Assembly: GCA_037833965.1 (NCBI GenBank)
Contig: AP031357.1
Location: 17,876,001-17,940,000 of the forward strand
Length of the DNA stretch: 64,000 nucleotides
Source: Marchantia polymorpha subsp. ruderalis
Taxonomy: Eukaryota > Streptophyta > Marchantiopsida > Marchantiales > Marchantiaceae
Direction: 5' to 3'
The notes under the pieces are model-generated. The model saw only the letters and a list, made by a program, of their open reading frames with translations, was not told where the DNA came from and searched no databases. Shown here piece by piece: positions 37,871 through 48,869 of this stretch (the stretch's first letter is position 1; each line of letters opens with the position of its first letter). The translations under genes and the position numbers were made by a program.

Positions 37871-38360
37871 ATTTGCCTAGATTTTGATGAAATAATATTT
37901 ATAATAAATATGTATAAAAGAATATTCATTCACTAAATATTACTTCCGTTGTTCTAGCCGTCACTGTTGGTTTTTGCCGTCACTTTCACTGTCGGTCGAC
38001 CGTGGCCTGTGTTGCCCTACCGACCACGTTTGACCTCCGACCACGACTGCAATCAAATTCAGCCAGACAACGTCTACTATAACCACGGTTGGTTCAACCA
38101 CGTTGACCGTAACCAATCGTTCCAACCACGACTGCAACTGTGATTTTAACTACGACGAACCACGTTGCAAATCACGCTGTGCCCTAAACCATATAGAAAA
38201 TTGTGATAGAAACCGTGCAAAAAAACCTGTTGTGCCGTAAGTCACGCTGAGCCTGACTGTCACTACATGTCGCTACGAGGGGAAGTTGCTAGAAGTTCTA
38301 GTTATGGCCAAACTTAAATCGTATGGCAGCTCCAGATTTAGGAAGTACCTTAAATTCCTA

Positions 38361-38420
38361 ACCGCGCGTGGCTCCTCTACTCTCTTGCGGTCCCTCCGCT
38401 TCCGCTACCTGCCTTCGCGG
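38361..38420 (+). repeat. GC-rich direct repeat flanking the captured segment, left copy
   Basis: CTCCTCTACTCTC followed by CGCTACCTGCCTTCGCG recurs in similar form at 39671-39710 (CTCCTCTACTCTC, CCACCTACCTTCGCG). The next bases also agree (GGTGTAGCTCTTCTCT against GGTGTAGCTCTCCTCT), though in a different order relative to the repeat. Confidence 0.5.
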
Positions 38421-38469
38421 GGAGGGGGATGGTGTAGCTCTTCTCTGCGACCCTAGTGGTCATACTTGA

Positions 38470-39412
38470 ATGGATTCAACATCAAAGCCAAATAGAAGGT
38501 ATTTTGTAAATTGGAGACGAGAAAAGTATACATGCGAATGCTTTTGGTCACTACAAGGCAATTTTTGCATACATCAGGTACAACTCAGATTGCAATTCTT
38601 TCTTTGGTTATATATTATATATATATTGGTTGTATATATATATATATATATATTTGATTAACACTGCTTGTTTCATGTGTGTCTAGATTTTTATTCTACA
38701 AAGGAAAGGGTATTTAAAGACCAACATCCGTATTTGTTTGAGCATATGTTTTGGTGGAATATGAGCAGTAATTAAAGACCTCTTTGATAAAAATCATTCA
38801 TCACAAATATATGATTTAAATGAGGATCCAGTCAGACCAAAAGAAGTTGCACATATTGAAATCAAAGATGATCACCATGACACTTTCAACCCTACAAAAA
38901 GTACTTCAAACTGTCATTTGAATGTCACGAGTGCAATTTGCGTGGCCATGCAACTTTGTGAAGCTAGCTAACCATACACAATCTTTGTTTTATTAGATAC
39001 GGACAGCCTTGTAAAATAAACAGCAAAGCCAACATGTTTGGAGGAGGAAGAAAAGGCCAAGCGTGCTCTCCATACTCAATTCGTATGGCTGATGTACTTT
39101 TTGGATGAAAGCACTAGTATGATCTAAGTGGGATACCTAGAGCTACAACATTGCGTTGAACGCATCAAGGAGTCTCATCAAGCATGGAGGAGTGGTAGAA
39201 TTCTTCCTGTCGCACACATGTGGCGTACTGCCAAGGTAGATAAACTCAATGCATCATTAAGGAAATCGACTTGGCTTGAAAAGTTAGTAGGTTATAAACG
39301 TTGTAAGCTATACAGAGTACTAAAAACAGGAGAAACATTTAAAGCCCCAACCGCAAATTTAGAAAAGGTAGAAGAAGGTGCTTTGCAGCTCAGACTGCGA
39401 AAGAGCAGGTAG
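38470..39412 (+). pseudogene. Captured gene fragments with a SWIM-like zinc finger
   Basis: The first piece, 38470-38577, encodes 36 residues ending CECFWSLQGNFCIHQ. The pattern C-x-C-x8-C-x-H (residues 22, 24, 33, 35) is the SWIM finger found in plant FAR1/MULE-type proteins. It is followed by a plausible donor, CAG/GTACAA. A second open frame, 39128-39412 (94 codons, ATG start), is Lys/Arg-rich with KVDKLNASLRKSTWLEKLVG. Between them, weaker coding traces are broken by stops. The retained intron-like donor suggests capture at the DNA level rather than from mRNA. The parent gene is not in this window, and no active product is expected. Confidence 0.4.
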
Positions 39413-40071
39413 AAAGTCAAAAAAACTCGAGGTTGTATCAAGCAATTTTTTCGGGCAAGTGCAAATAGAGACAACGCAAACAAGAAAAAATGTGGTATGA
39501 CATCTGTTTTTTAGTGAAGAACTGCCTACATATTTTACCGTTGCTCTAGGTCCGCAATTAGCTCACTTTGATCGTATCTTCTCATTATTGTTTGTAATTC
39601 TTCTTTTATGTTTTCATCATAGTCATTTTTTTATGATGCAACGTGACAGACACCAAAAAGCAATGGTGTAGCTCTCCTCTACTCTCCTCTGCCGCCACCT
39701 ACCTTCGCGAGAAATCTTCTTCTTCGCTCCTACAGCCCTAACGCGCGGGCGGGTGAGGCCTACTCGCTCAGCCGCTACACTCCCAACCTATCTTTGTTGG
39801 AGGAGGGGGAGGCCGGAGCTTTTCTCCTCATCCTCTTCACACCTATCCTCCTGCACAGACGAGCTCGAATAGAACATCCTCTTCTTGATTGTCAAAGAAC
39901 TCGTCAACAACAAAGAATTCGTCAGGGATAAGAAAAAATTCCGTCAGCAGTGAAAATCCCACATTTTGCAGAAAATCGTCAAATACTGTAACATAAAAAA
40001 AGTCATATGTTATAAAGCTGTCACCAAAAAACTCTGACACATACACCAAACCGGAACCTGTTATGATACCA

Positions 40072-40322
40072 ATTCTTACGTTAAATCTATGACTAAGCAA
40101 ACTAACAACACGATAAACGTAGAAGACACACTTATAACGTGGTTCATCAGCAGGGGCTACGTTCACGGAGAATACACTTGATAGAGTTTACTGCTTGAAG
40201 TGATAAACTTTTTACCACACTTAAGATATATATATACTCAAGGTAGGCAACCACTCTATGCTATAAATAACTACATATACCGTTAGCTTCAATTCAATTC
40301 GTAATCGGAGTTAAGTTTAACA
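40072..40322 (-). repeat. 5' LTR of the Copia-type element
   Basis: It is the partner of 36911-37157. On the minus strand it starts near TGTTAAACTTAACTCC and ends just before the primer-binding-site-like TGGTATCATAACAGG at 40055-40071. Confidence 0.7.
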
Positions 40323-41620
40323 TTATAAATTTTTTATCATTCAACTATTTAATAATTTCAATATTTCTCATAAAAAACATGTCATAATTCTAATCATTTG
40401 AATTTATTTTTCATCAATAATAGTTTGTTTAATTGTAATGAACGATTTTTTTAAGAACAATATCTATAATACTATGATTTGTAATTCATTATAACACTAT
40501 ACTATATTATATTCATTGAATATCTATTTTTTGACCATTGGCTGATGATATAACAGGTGCATTTTTGTGTCCAATGTATGTTTTTGAATGTTTGTGAAAA
40601 AATATGTTAATATGTACAAAATAACTAGATAATGTATTTATGAAATATAAAAAATCTCAAAATATGTATATTTATGTTGATTTAAAATTGAAAGAGTTTC
40701 TCAAAATAATGCAATTGAAATTATTATTTTTAATTCTCATTTTCCAAATGGTTTTCCAATTATTTTTGAAAATGTATCAAAAAATTGTTATTTTTGCAAA
40801 TAAATCCAAAATTATCCAAATTTTAGTTACTATATTGAAAAAAATGCTTGTTATGATTTGAATTTCAACATCAATGTTAACAAAAGTAATAAGTTGATGA
40901 TACCTTGAATATAACTACATGATTTGAACAGATATTTTGAGTTATAAAAAACATGTAATGAGTGTTGATATTTGAAAAAACACTCTCCAGGTTTCTTATG
41001 TCGGAGTTTGATTAGTTATATCTTCATTTGTAGATACTAAGAGGAAATACACAAAATTGACATAAGATGTGTTATACAACCATGTTTAAAATAAATGAAT
41101 ATGGAATAGTATTGTGATTTTTGTTCACAAGCATGTATTGTACGGAAAATGATTACGAGTTTTTTATAAGCTAGAATATTCATTCTTAGATTGTATGTTA
41201 TAACTATAAATCAATGTTTTCAACTGATTGTTTTGTTTTTATCACACATATGTACTGTGCATTAAGAACTTACAAATTTGCTGTAGATGCTTAACACTTA
41301 GTTCGTGATATAAACGTTATATTTATACATCAATGCTATAAAACACATACTTGTTGTCTTTTCCACATATTTTGTTATGCAACATTAGTTTTTGAATATT
41401 TTATTCCAAGCTTAGAAATTTATTTCTGATTCTTTGTCTAAAAATTTGCAACAATAGAATGATAGTTTTGCTGATTTCAAAAGCCAACTGCCCAAGAAGG
41501 AATCTGATATGTCAATTGAATATGTGCTTATAATTCTAAAATGCCATAACAAGGAGCAGAACTCTTGAACAGCACATAAACAAAAGGCGCAAAAGCAAAT
41601 GAGCCGAAGAGTTCTTATTT
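40323..41620. other. AT-rich island 1, right part
   Basis: AT-rich, gene-free sequence resumes after the Copia element and ends near 41.6 kb, where GC content recovers. The longest frame (40640-40861) is Lys/Ile/Leu-rich, as expected from AT-rich DNA. Confidence 0.5.
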
Positions 41621-41824
41621 TCATGTCGTAATGTGGAATGGATGAGGGAGAACGTGAGGGCAGAGGAAGCCAAGAGTGGAAGTTATTCATATTTTACTGG
41701 AGGGCGTTTGGCAAAAGAAGCTCATCAAGTGGAGAAAGGAGTCGGATTTTATATTCCTGGAAAACATTCAGATAAAGGTACGTCCCCCACTACACATCGG
41801 CCGAACCGCGCATTCCCCCCCAAG

Positions 41825-42254
41825 CTACGTGAGCACACTTCGATCACTCCCGTTGATCCTTCCCACTTCAGTTTCGAACTTTGTTCCACATCCCTCATCG
41901 CCCGCGCACTGGCTACAAGCTCCACCTACCACCTTCGAGTCACTATACGGAGGGAAATCTCCGAGAAGAAGAATGTTCTCAAGAACATAACTACCACAGT
42001 CAGAAGCTTCAACTGTGCCGTTTCGTGCCCAGTTGATCGTGACATGAAAGGGAATGGCAACGGCGTGGTCGACCGGGAACATGGAAAGCACCAGCAGATA
42101 CAAAAAATGGCGCGAAATGGTGCGAAATTACTCGAAATGACAGCCGGACCCGAATCAACAATTCCACTTTGGCATGCTTCAGCGAGGCAGCTTCATGCGA
42201 CGCAAGTTCCATGAGTAGTAAGGCAAGCACTAAGACATCGACAGAACAAGCCAT
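41825..42254 (-). other. Possible small secreted protein split over two frames
   Basis: From the ATG at 42254 the frame begins MACSVDVLVLALLLMELASH, a good signal-peptide-like start, and runs 81 codons. An overlapping frame from about 42103 to the stop at 41825 contains SMFPVDHAVAIPFHVTINWA and several Cys. A short intron or one frameshift could join them, but no family is recognised. This may be chance. Confidence 0.15.
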
Positions 42255-42599
42255 CGACAGGGAAGTATGTCAAGATCGCTTGGTCGAAATAATATCCGGA
42301 GCTCCTCCATGAAATTGTCGTTCTAAGATTTGGAAATTCCGGACTCTCGCCAAATGACGATCCTCGAGCCATGAAATCCCTGCCACAACTGCGCTCGGTC
42401 CCAGAACCGAGTTAGAGTCAATTGGCGAGGAAGCAGATCAGAACATGACCGGCAGCTGTCCATGTCCGGGTCCAGGTCCGGGGCCTGAGGCGAGTTAATA
42501 TGGTTATGGGAATGAGGGATTATTTTACGATGCGGAGGGATGAGAAGGAGATGGGCCTCATTCTAGCGACTCTAAAGCGCAATCAGCAGCTGCACTAGA

Positions 42600-43711
42600 A
42601 TCCAGCACAGCCTGTGCAGCAGCAGCTTTGGTGCTCGCAACGTGCCACGGTGTGACAACACCCCACGAGAAAACCTTCAAATCTGGCTCGACCCGAAACC
42701 CCTCCCCAACCCGTGGCGGGCCCCAAACCCTAGCGCAGGGTCGGTGTTATCCGACAAACCTGCCTGCTGGTACCGGCCGACAAGATTCCAGGATCCTCAT
42801 CAGCCAACTGTCCCTGTTACAGATCGAACTAACGCTGAGTGCGAAGGGAGCGACGGAGAGCGGACGCGCGAGATGGGATGGCGAGCGGGGCGAGGGGAAG
42901 GGGGCCGTCGGATGCGCGCTTGCAGGTGGGCTAACAGCAAGTGCGAAGCCGGGCGAGGGCGGGAAGGAGTGAGGCGCGGGGCTCTTAGGGTTTAATCTGC
43001 GTACGCCGCGTGGAAAGATCCTCCCGCAGCTGGCATTCACCCACTGTGGACAAAAATACACAGTGAGTGCCGTTAAGCGCGTGGCGTGGACGCCATAGCC
43101 AGATAGCTTCGTCTGGCACTGCTTTTTGTGCCCTCCTTCTTCTGCACAACATCTGCCTGCCTCCCGCTCTCTCCTCCTCTCCTCTCGTGGTCCTCCGTCG
43201 GGGAAGAAGAAGAAGTCGAACTCCAACGTCGTCGTAGTGGCCGGCTGTGCTCCTGCCTTCCGCTGTCTCCGATCGCTCTCCTGTCCGTCGGCGAATCGGC
43301 CTGCCCGCCCGCCCGTCCGCCCTCCTCCTCCTCCTCTTCCAGGCTGCTCACCGCTCGCCTGTGCCTGCGTGCGCGCTTGCTTGAGGCCAGCCTTCAGTTC
43401 AGGTCGATCTATTGCGGAGTTTCTTGCGGTGAATTCTTCGGGAGCGGAGTGGTATTAGTAAGATTGGGTCGGCGAGTCTTGAGAGAGAGCGAAGAGCGCA
43501 GTGGTAGAGGCGGTCGAGGGCAAGTTTAAAGTCTCTTAAGTGTAGCACGAACAGCACAAGAGCCCCACACGAGAGGGAGGAGAGAGGTCATTAGGGACAG
43601 CAGCAGACGCAGAAGCGGCAGCCCAGTTGTTGTGATCGGTTGATTCATCTGGTGTGGTGTGGTTTTCCTCGCACTCTCTCTCTTTGAACGTCCGGAAGTT
43701 GGTTGGCCAGG
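42600..43711 (+). promoter_or_regulatory. GC-rich promoter and pyrimidine-rich leader of the 14-3-3 gene
   Basis: Composition rises to GC-rich from about 42.6 kb. The last 600 bases before the ATG carry CTCCT runs (CCTCCTCCTCCTCCTCTTCC near 43322), typical of plant leaders, then a GA-rich part with AGAGAGAG words. Overlapping frames on both strands here are composition artefacts. No TATA box is obvious, which suits a broadly expressed gene. Confidence 0.45.
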
Positions 43712-45909
43712 ATGAGTACCGAGAAAGAGAGGGAGAGCTATGTCTACATGGCCAAGCTCGCCGAGCAAGCGGAACGCTACGATGGTATTACAGGCTTACT
43801 TTTCCGATTGAAGTTTTATTTCTCTGCGGATTGTTTCGTATCTTACGTTCAGGGTGGACGTCGGTGGCACTCGGAAAGAGTTGGGCTTTTGCTTGGGTAG
43901 TGGAAGGCGTGCAAAGCCAGCGATGTAGTGGTGGGCCTGAGTGGTGGGATCGGGCGAGGCAAGAGGCCGCTCAGCGGTGGCGATGAGTCCTATGAGTGTT
44001 CGTACTCTTGCCGCTGCCAAGTACATGTAGTTCGTACCGGCCTCTGTCGTGAGGCGCAATCCCTTGATTGCCAGACAGATCTGTCTCAAACTCAGTATCT
44101 ATATTGACTAGGTCGTTTCACGAGTGCCAGAGCGATTGTTTTCGTTGCACTGATGTGCATCTGTCTACCGCGGCTTAGTTGTTCCCCTTATCCGCACTTC
44201 CCTGGATTGTTTTGTCTCTCGAGTAATGGCCCTCGGTTTTACATAGCTTCAGGCTCTCTTATGTGCTTAATTTGTGTCACGACATTCCGATCAAAGCCTC
44301 CGGCATTGATCGGAATGTCGTGATACAAATTAAAGAAATAGGGCAAGTTTGCCCTATTCCTTTATCCAGCCGGAGGAAGCCTAGGCGTAGGGGCCTTCTC
44401 CGGCTACGTAGCTCAATAAACCTTGTCTGTGGGATGCGCTGCACGATTTAATTTGTGATTACGCACTTAATCTCCTTTCCCTGTTCATGATCACTCCAGA
44501 GATGGTCGAGTCGATGAAGAAGGTTGCAAAGCTCGACGTCGAGCTCACCGTCGAGGAGAGAAATCTGCTATCTGTCGGGTACAAGAACGTGATCGGCGCC
44601 CGGAGAGCCTCATGGAGGATCATGTCTTCCATTGAGCAAAAGGAGGAGAGCAAAAACAACGATCAAAACGTGAAGCGCATCAAGGACTACAGGCACAAGG
44701 TTGAGGAGGAGCTTTCCAAGATCTGCAATGATATCCTTACAATCATCGATGAACACCTTGTTCCCTCGTCGAGCACTGGAGAGTCGACAGTATTTTACTA
44801 CAAAATGTAAGCCTTTTACTCAGTAGTCTTGCACCACTTAGTTAGTCTGTCTTTTGACTTATCCAGCAATGCGGCCTCCGGTTTTCTTCAACCTTGCACA
44901 CATGAGGGCGGCTAGGTCTCTTCGAATCTCATAGCTTCTGGGAGGTTGTTCCGGCTTTGTGACTCTCACTTGCCTCTGTCGCAGGAAGGGAGATTACTAC
45001 CGATATCTCGCTGAGTTCAAGACTGGAACTGAGAGGAAGGAAGCTGCTGATCAATCGTTGAAAGCTTATCAGGTATTTATAACCATCGATTGGAGTTCCA
45101 GCTTTGTCACCTACTTTGTTCCCATAGACTGTCGTGATCACCGATCTGGTTTTCCGAATTGCGTACTTGTGCTCTCTTCCGCTGCCGTCGGATACTGATT
45201 ACCTCCAGTATCTTTCAACTCGTTTCTCATTCCGGAGGTTTGAACTAAGTAATTGGGCTCTGCCCTTTTGTAGGCCGCATCAAACACAGCTGTCACAGAT
45301 TTGGCACCCACTCATCCCATCAGGCTCGGTCTCGCCCTTAACTTCTCAGTCTTCTACTACGAAATCCTGAACTCACCCGAGCGGTAAGCATTACAAATCG
45401 ATCGTTCTGTTTCATCAGTATTTGATATTGGTCTGCTTTTACGCATGTGTGTAGCATCCTTACTCTCAAGACGAACTGAAGTTCTGATTCGTGGAGTTGT
45501 CATATGATTCTTGTAGGGCATGTCATTTGGCGAAACAAGCGTTTGATGAAGCTATTGCGGAGCTTGATACCCTAAGCGAAGAGTCATACAAGGACAGCAC
45601 GTTGATTATGCAACTTCTCAGGGATAACCTCACACTCTGGACTTCAGATCTCCAGGAGGATGGCGGTAAGCGTTGCTCCTTTATCTAAAGCCTTACATTT
45701 TTTGATTCAGTGCTGCATTCTGAGAAATCCCGATCTTCTTGTAGATTGCCTCGTAGCTGGATACCTACTGAGTGCATCGCAGTGGTCGTAAAGATCAGTG
45801 AACTTTCAGCGAACTAACTTTCCCGCTACTGTCAATTGCAGGTGAAGACCAGCCAAAGGGAGATGATGCGGTGAGGGCCGAAGAGGGAGAGGTAGAGAGC
45901 ATTTCCTGA
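43712..45909 (+). CDS. 14-3-3 protein
   Basis: Six exons, 43712-43784, 44500-44806, 44985-45072, 45274-45383, 45517-45665 and 45842-45909, join in frame to 264 residues, the usual 14-3-3 length. The start [20 protein letters not shown] is the dimerisation helix. [20 protein letters not shown], then [15 protein letters not shown] (Lys and Arg of the phosphopeptide groove), then DYYRYLAEF (Arg-Tyr of the same groove), then [15 protein letters not shown] and [12 protein letters not shown] follow in canonical order. The tail after ED is short and acidic, ending ESIS. 14-3-3 dimers bind phosphoserine or phosphothreonine motifs on client proteins such as plasma-membrane H+-ATPase and metabolic enzymes. 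The class (epsilon or non-epsilon) was not assigned. Intron 1 is 715 bp and hosts a MITE-like repeat. Confidence 0.97.
44261..44475. repeat. MITE-like three-hairpin repeat in 14-3-3 intron 1
   Basis: Three hairpins follow each other: 44267-44333 (27-bp arms with TCACGACATTCCGATCA), 44337-44358 (perfect 10-bp arms AATAGGGCAA/TTGCCCTATT, 2-base loop) and 44368-44404 (AGCCGGAG/CTCCGGCT ends). The right end is TTTGTGATTACGCACTTAAT and stops about 25 bp before the splice acceptor at 44499. A relative lies at 52791-52985. Coding capacity is absent. Confidence 0.75.
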
Positions 45910-48588
45910 GTCAAATCAGGAAACAGTCAGTTTTTGGCATCAATGTAGAGGATTTCTGTTGCTCACTGGAGCATGTCTGTCATTCTGTGTTGCTGCTAGT
46001 AAGCCTTTCGTAGGTTTCTATGCAGATTACTGAGGCTGGCCTTTGAATGCCGCCCGAGCTCTTGAGCAAATATCGAGTAGTCTAGGTTGACTCCCGAGTC
46101 GCCGAGGCCCGTTCGTTTGGGATAGGTCGAGACGATGTCCTACTGCTGATTGGAGTTGAATTGAGTAGGCTCAACGAGGGTGCATTAGACAATTCAGTTG
46201 GACAGCGGTCTGACTTGCATCATGGTTACTTCAGTTGATATTGCTTTTGTAGGTCTGGACTCGAGATTCTTCATGTTTGTTACAAGAGGAATTCTCTGCT
46301 GAAACTTGTATATTTGTTTCCTGATTCAATGGCAATGAACAGCTTGTAATACAGTCATGACTTTCTTTCACCATGTGCAGTAAAACAGTCGGGTGTTTCA
46401 GTGCAATAATGAACACCTGAGGATTGGTCAGGACCGACAAACATAGTGGTGGTGGTTCATATCTCTGCGGCATCACTTTTGGCAGCTTGTGCTACTCTGG
46501 CTTGCCATCCTTTGGCCATGGGACTGGACTTTCTTGCACATGGTCTCGCCCACACTTCCTTCGAGTGACAGGTAGTAGAGAAAGGCTCCAATGAAACGCA
46601 GTACGCCTTCATATGCTGTAAATTTGACAACACGGTTATGATGGATTCAGCAGTCCTATGGGAGTGAGGCTATGTGGGGCTATAAAGGTTTGACCCTTTT
46701 TTCACCGTGAGTGAGGATGAGGTCCTAGTTCTTTTGAAATCTTCCCAAATCTTATATAGTAGTTTCCAGATTTGATGTAATCGCCGACTGTTTAATGTCA
46801 GCTTCCGGCTTTTGTGCAAACTTACATGCCAATTTTGTCAGTCTTTGCCCATGATTTGTGCAAGGATTAGAAGGTCCTCAAGCAGCCGTCCGATTGGCAT
46901 GTGACTCTATTTTGCAGCTGAATCCAAGTTGTTGTTCGCAAAGCGTCACATGTCAGTGGGCCCTTGAGCTTTCCACCCTGAGTGTAGCGTGAGTGCATGT
47001 TCGACTTTGTAAGAGTTCAAAATTTTGTTTCATCACGACAGTTCTTCTTCTATCCTTCATGTTCGTCCGAGCACGGCTCGCCCACACCTTCGACACAAAT
47101 GCTTGCCTGGATGATGCTCTGCTCACTCTGCCTTGTGCCTGTGCCTCCGTTCATTTGTGTTCATTTGTGTGAGAATGTGGTTCCGAGTCTGCATTTCCGA
47201 GGCGCGCCTCGACCGAAAACCGTCCGTTCTCTCGTGGACCGCCGATCCGCTCGCCAGCCCGCTCGCCCGCGGCCTACTCTACTTAGGAAGCTGCCGAGCT
47301 AGCGGAGCCTCTTGGATGTAACGCATTCATGACGTCACGGGATGTACACGTCACGCCGTTTGACGTTCCCGGACATATCCGCCTCTGTTCACATCCGGAA
47401 GTCGATAGGCACGGCACGCCCCGCCCCGCCCGAAAAGCCGAGTCCAGACTGGGACCGCGGGCCCGCCTGCGTTGTGCATGCGTCATTCCACTTGTCTGTA
47501 TTTCCCGGCGCACGGCCGTCGATTTATTACGTATATTTCAAGAAGAAATTTTCGTCGATCTACGCTTCCTGCTGAATTTCTCGCGCAGGATAGTAAGTCA
47601 GACACGGAAGCCGAGATGCCGAGCTGAGAATTGTGTATGTCATACATTGCGAAAGAACTAGTCATAATTAATATTGGTTTAAATACGAATTTGATTTATT
47701 TAAGTAAGACACTATAACGATTTAACAGTACCTAAACTTACAGACATACGTAGTATCTAGAGGAAATTATGATCAATGAGCCACGCCAGACGCTAGCGTG
47801 CAGATTTTCTTCGGGCGGGTGGTAGTTACATTCAGTTAGCTTCAGATTATCATGAACTCCCCCGCCTTCCAATTGACACCTTGACTGGTTAAGCTGCTGT
47901 CGACATTAGAAGCTGTGACCTGTATCTATTGCTTGTGGAACGAGTCCTCAGGATATGAGAGTGATGTGAATCCATATACTACGTGACAAGTGTCACGCAT
48001 ATTACCTGGTGGCACTGGATTGCACTTTTAAGGTGAAGTTGATATGAAAGAATAATTTTGGCGCTGAGAATGCACAAACTTCGGCAAACTGTTTAAGTAC
48101 AGTACAGGAAGTAAACTTTTGTCCTGGTTCGTGAGGGGAAATACGGTAAACAGCTTTTTCGCCAGATGGACAGGGTATGGTCCACAGACTTCAACTTGCC
48201 TAGCATGCAGCGCTGAAGTTGCTTGCCATCGAATCCTGCAAGAGAATCTGACCAGAAAATTGCAACTTGTCGCGAAAGTTGCCGCGACGTTCAAACTACA
48301 TTCGAGATTCTGAATCTCGGTACACTTGACGTGAGAGTCGAATAGTCCATTGTGCGAGGGAAAAGTTGATTTCTTTCGGAGTCTGATGTTCTGCGATTCC
48401 GGAATCTGGGGACCGGATGTGCAATGCGTTACGTACATACTGCTTCTATCTCAGCCGCTGTTCATTACTGTCCGGTCACTTTTTAGGCGTATAGCAATAA
48501 TCTCGATCGTAATATTGCATAATAAGGCATGTATTGCATGCGGACCGTACTAGGGTTCTTAAAAGATCACAACAGTGCGCAGAAAAAA
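45910..48588. other. 3' side of the 14-3-3 gene and intergenic DNA
   Basis: The first part is presumably the 3' untranslated region. A GC-rich patch at 47.05-47.5 kb with overlapping frames on both strands might be a promoter, but no gene is recognised next to it. No domain was seen in any frame. Confidence 0.4.
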
Positions 48589-48869
48589 GAGATTTTGCTA
48601 TATTCTGAAAAGATTCGACGAAGTAAGCACAATTTGTTATTTCTGGGTGATTCTTCATCGTTGGGCCGCCACAACTTTATATTAATTCAGTAGGCACTCA
48701 GTTGTATTCCGGAAGACATGGTTCAAAAGGAGATTTTGCTATATTCTGAAATGATTCGACGAAGTAAGCGCAATTTGTTATTTCTGGGTGATTATTCATC
48801 GTTGGGCCGCCACAACTTTCTATCAATTCAGTAGGCACCCAGTTGTATTCCGGAAGACATGGTTCAAAA
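48589..48869. repeat. Tandem duplication, 141-bp unit
   Basis: 48589-48729 and 48730-48869 are copies that differ at only a few positions. Each runs from GAGATTTTGCTATATTCTGA through TCATCGTTGGGCCGCCACAA to GGAAGACATGGTTCAAAA. The low divergence means a fairly recent event. The unit does not match a coding frame. Confidence 0.95.

Larger units (their letters stand above)
36911..40322 (-). mobile_element. Decayed non-autonomous Copia-type LTR element carrying gene fragments
   Basis: Two related terminal repeats of about 250 bp lie at 36911-37157 and 40072-40322. Next to the right copy, on the minus strand, TGGTATCATAACAGG resembles the primer binding site for initiator methionine tRNA (TGGTATCAGAGCCAGG). 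Next to the left copy a purine-rich GGGTAGAT precedes the LTR start TGTTGAGATTC, which is typical for Copia. The inside holds a decayed gag-like frame but no integrase or reverse transcriptase. It also holds a 1.3-kb segment on the opposite strand with SWIM-type zinc-finger coding traces. The LTRs differ at many positions, mostly transitions, so the insertion is old. No clear target duplication was resolved. Confidence 0.75.

Noticed and set aside
43073..43529. Ser/Pro/Arg-rich frames on both strands upstream of the 14-3-3 gene
   Set aside because: The CTCCT-rich leader produces them in every frame; no conserved motif, and they overlap the likely 5' untranslated region.
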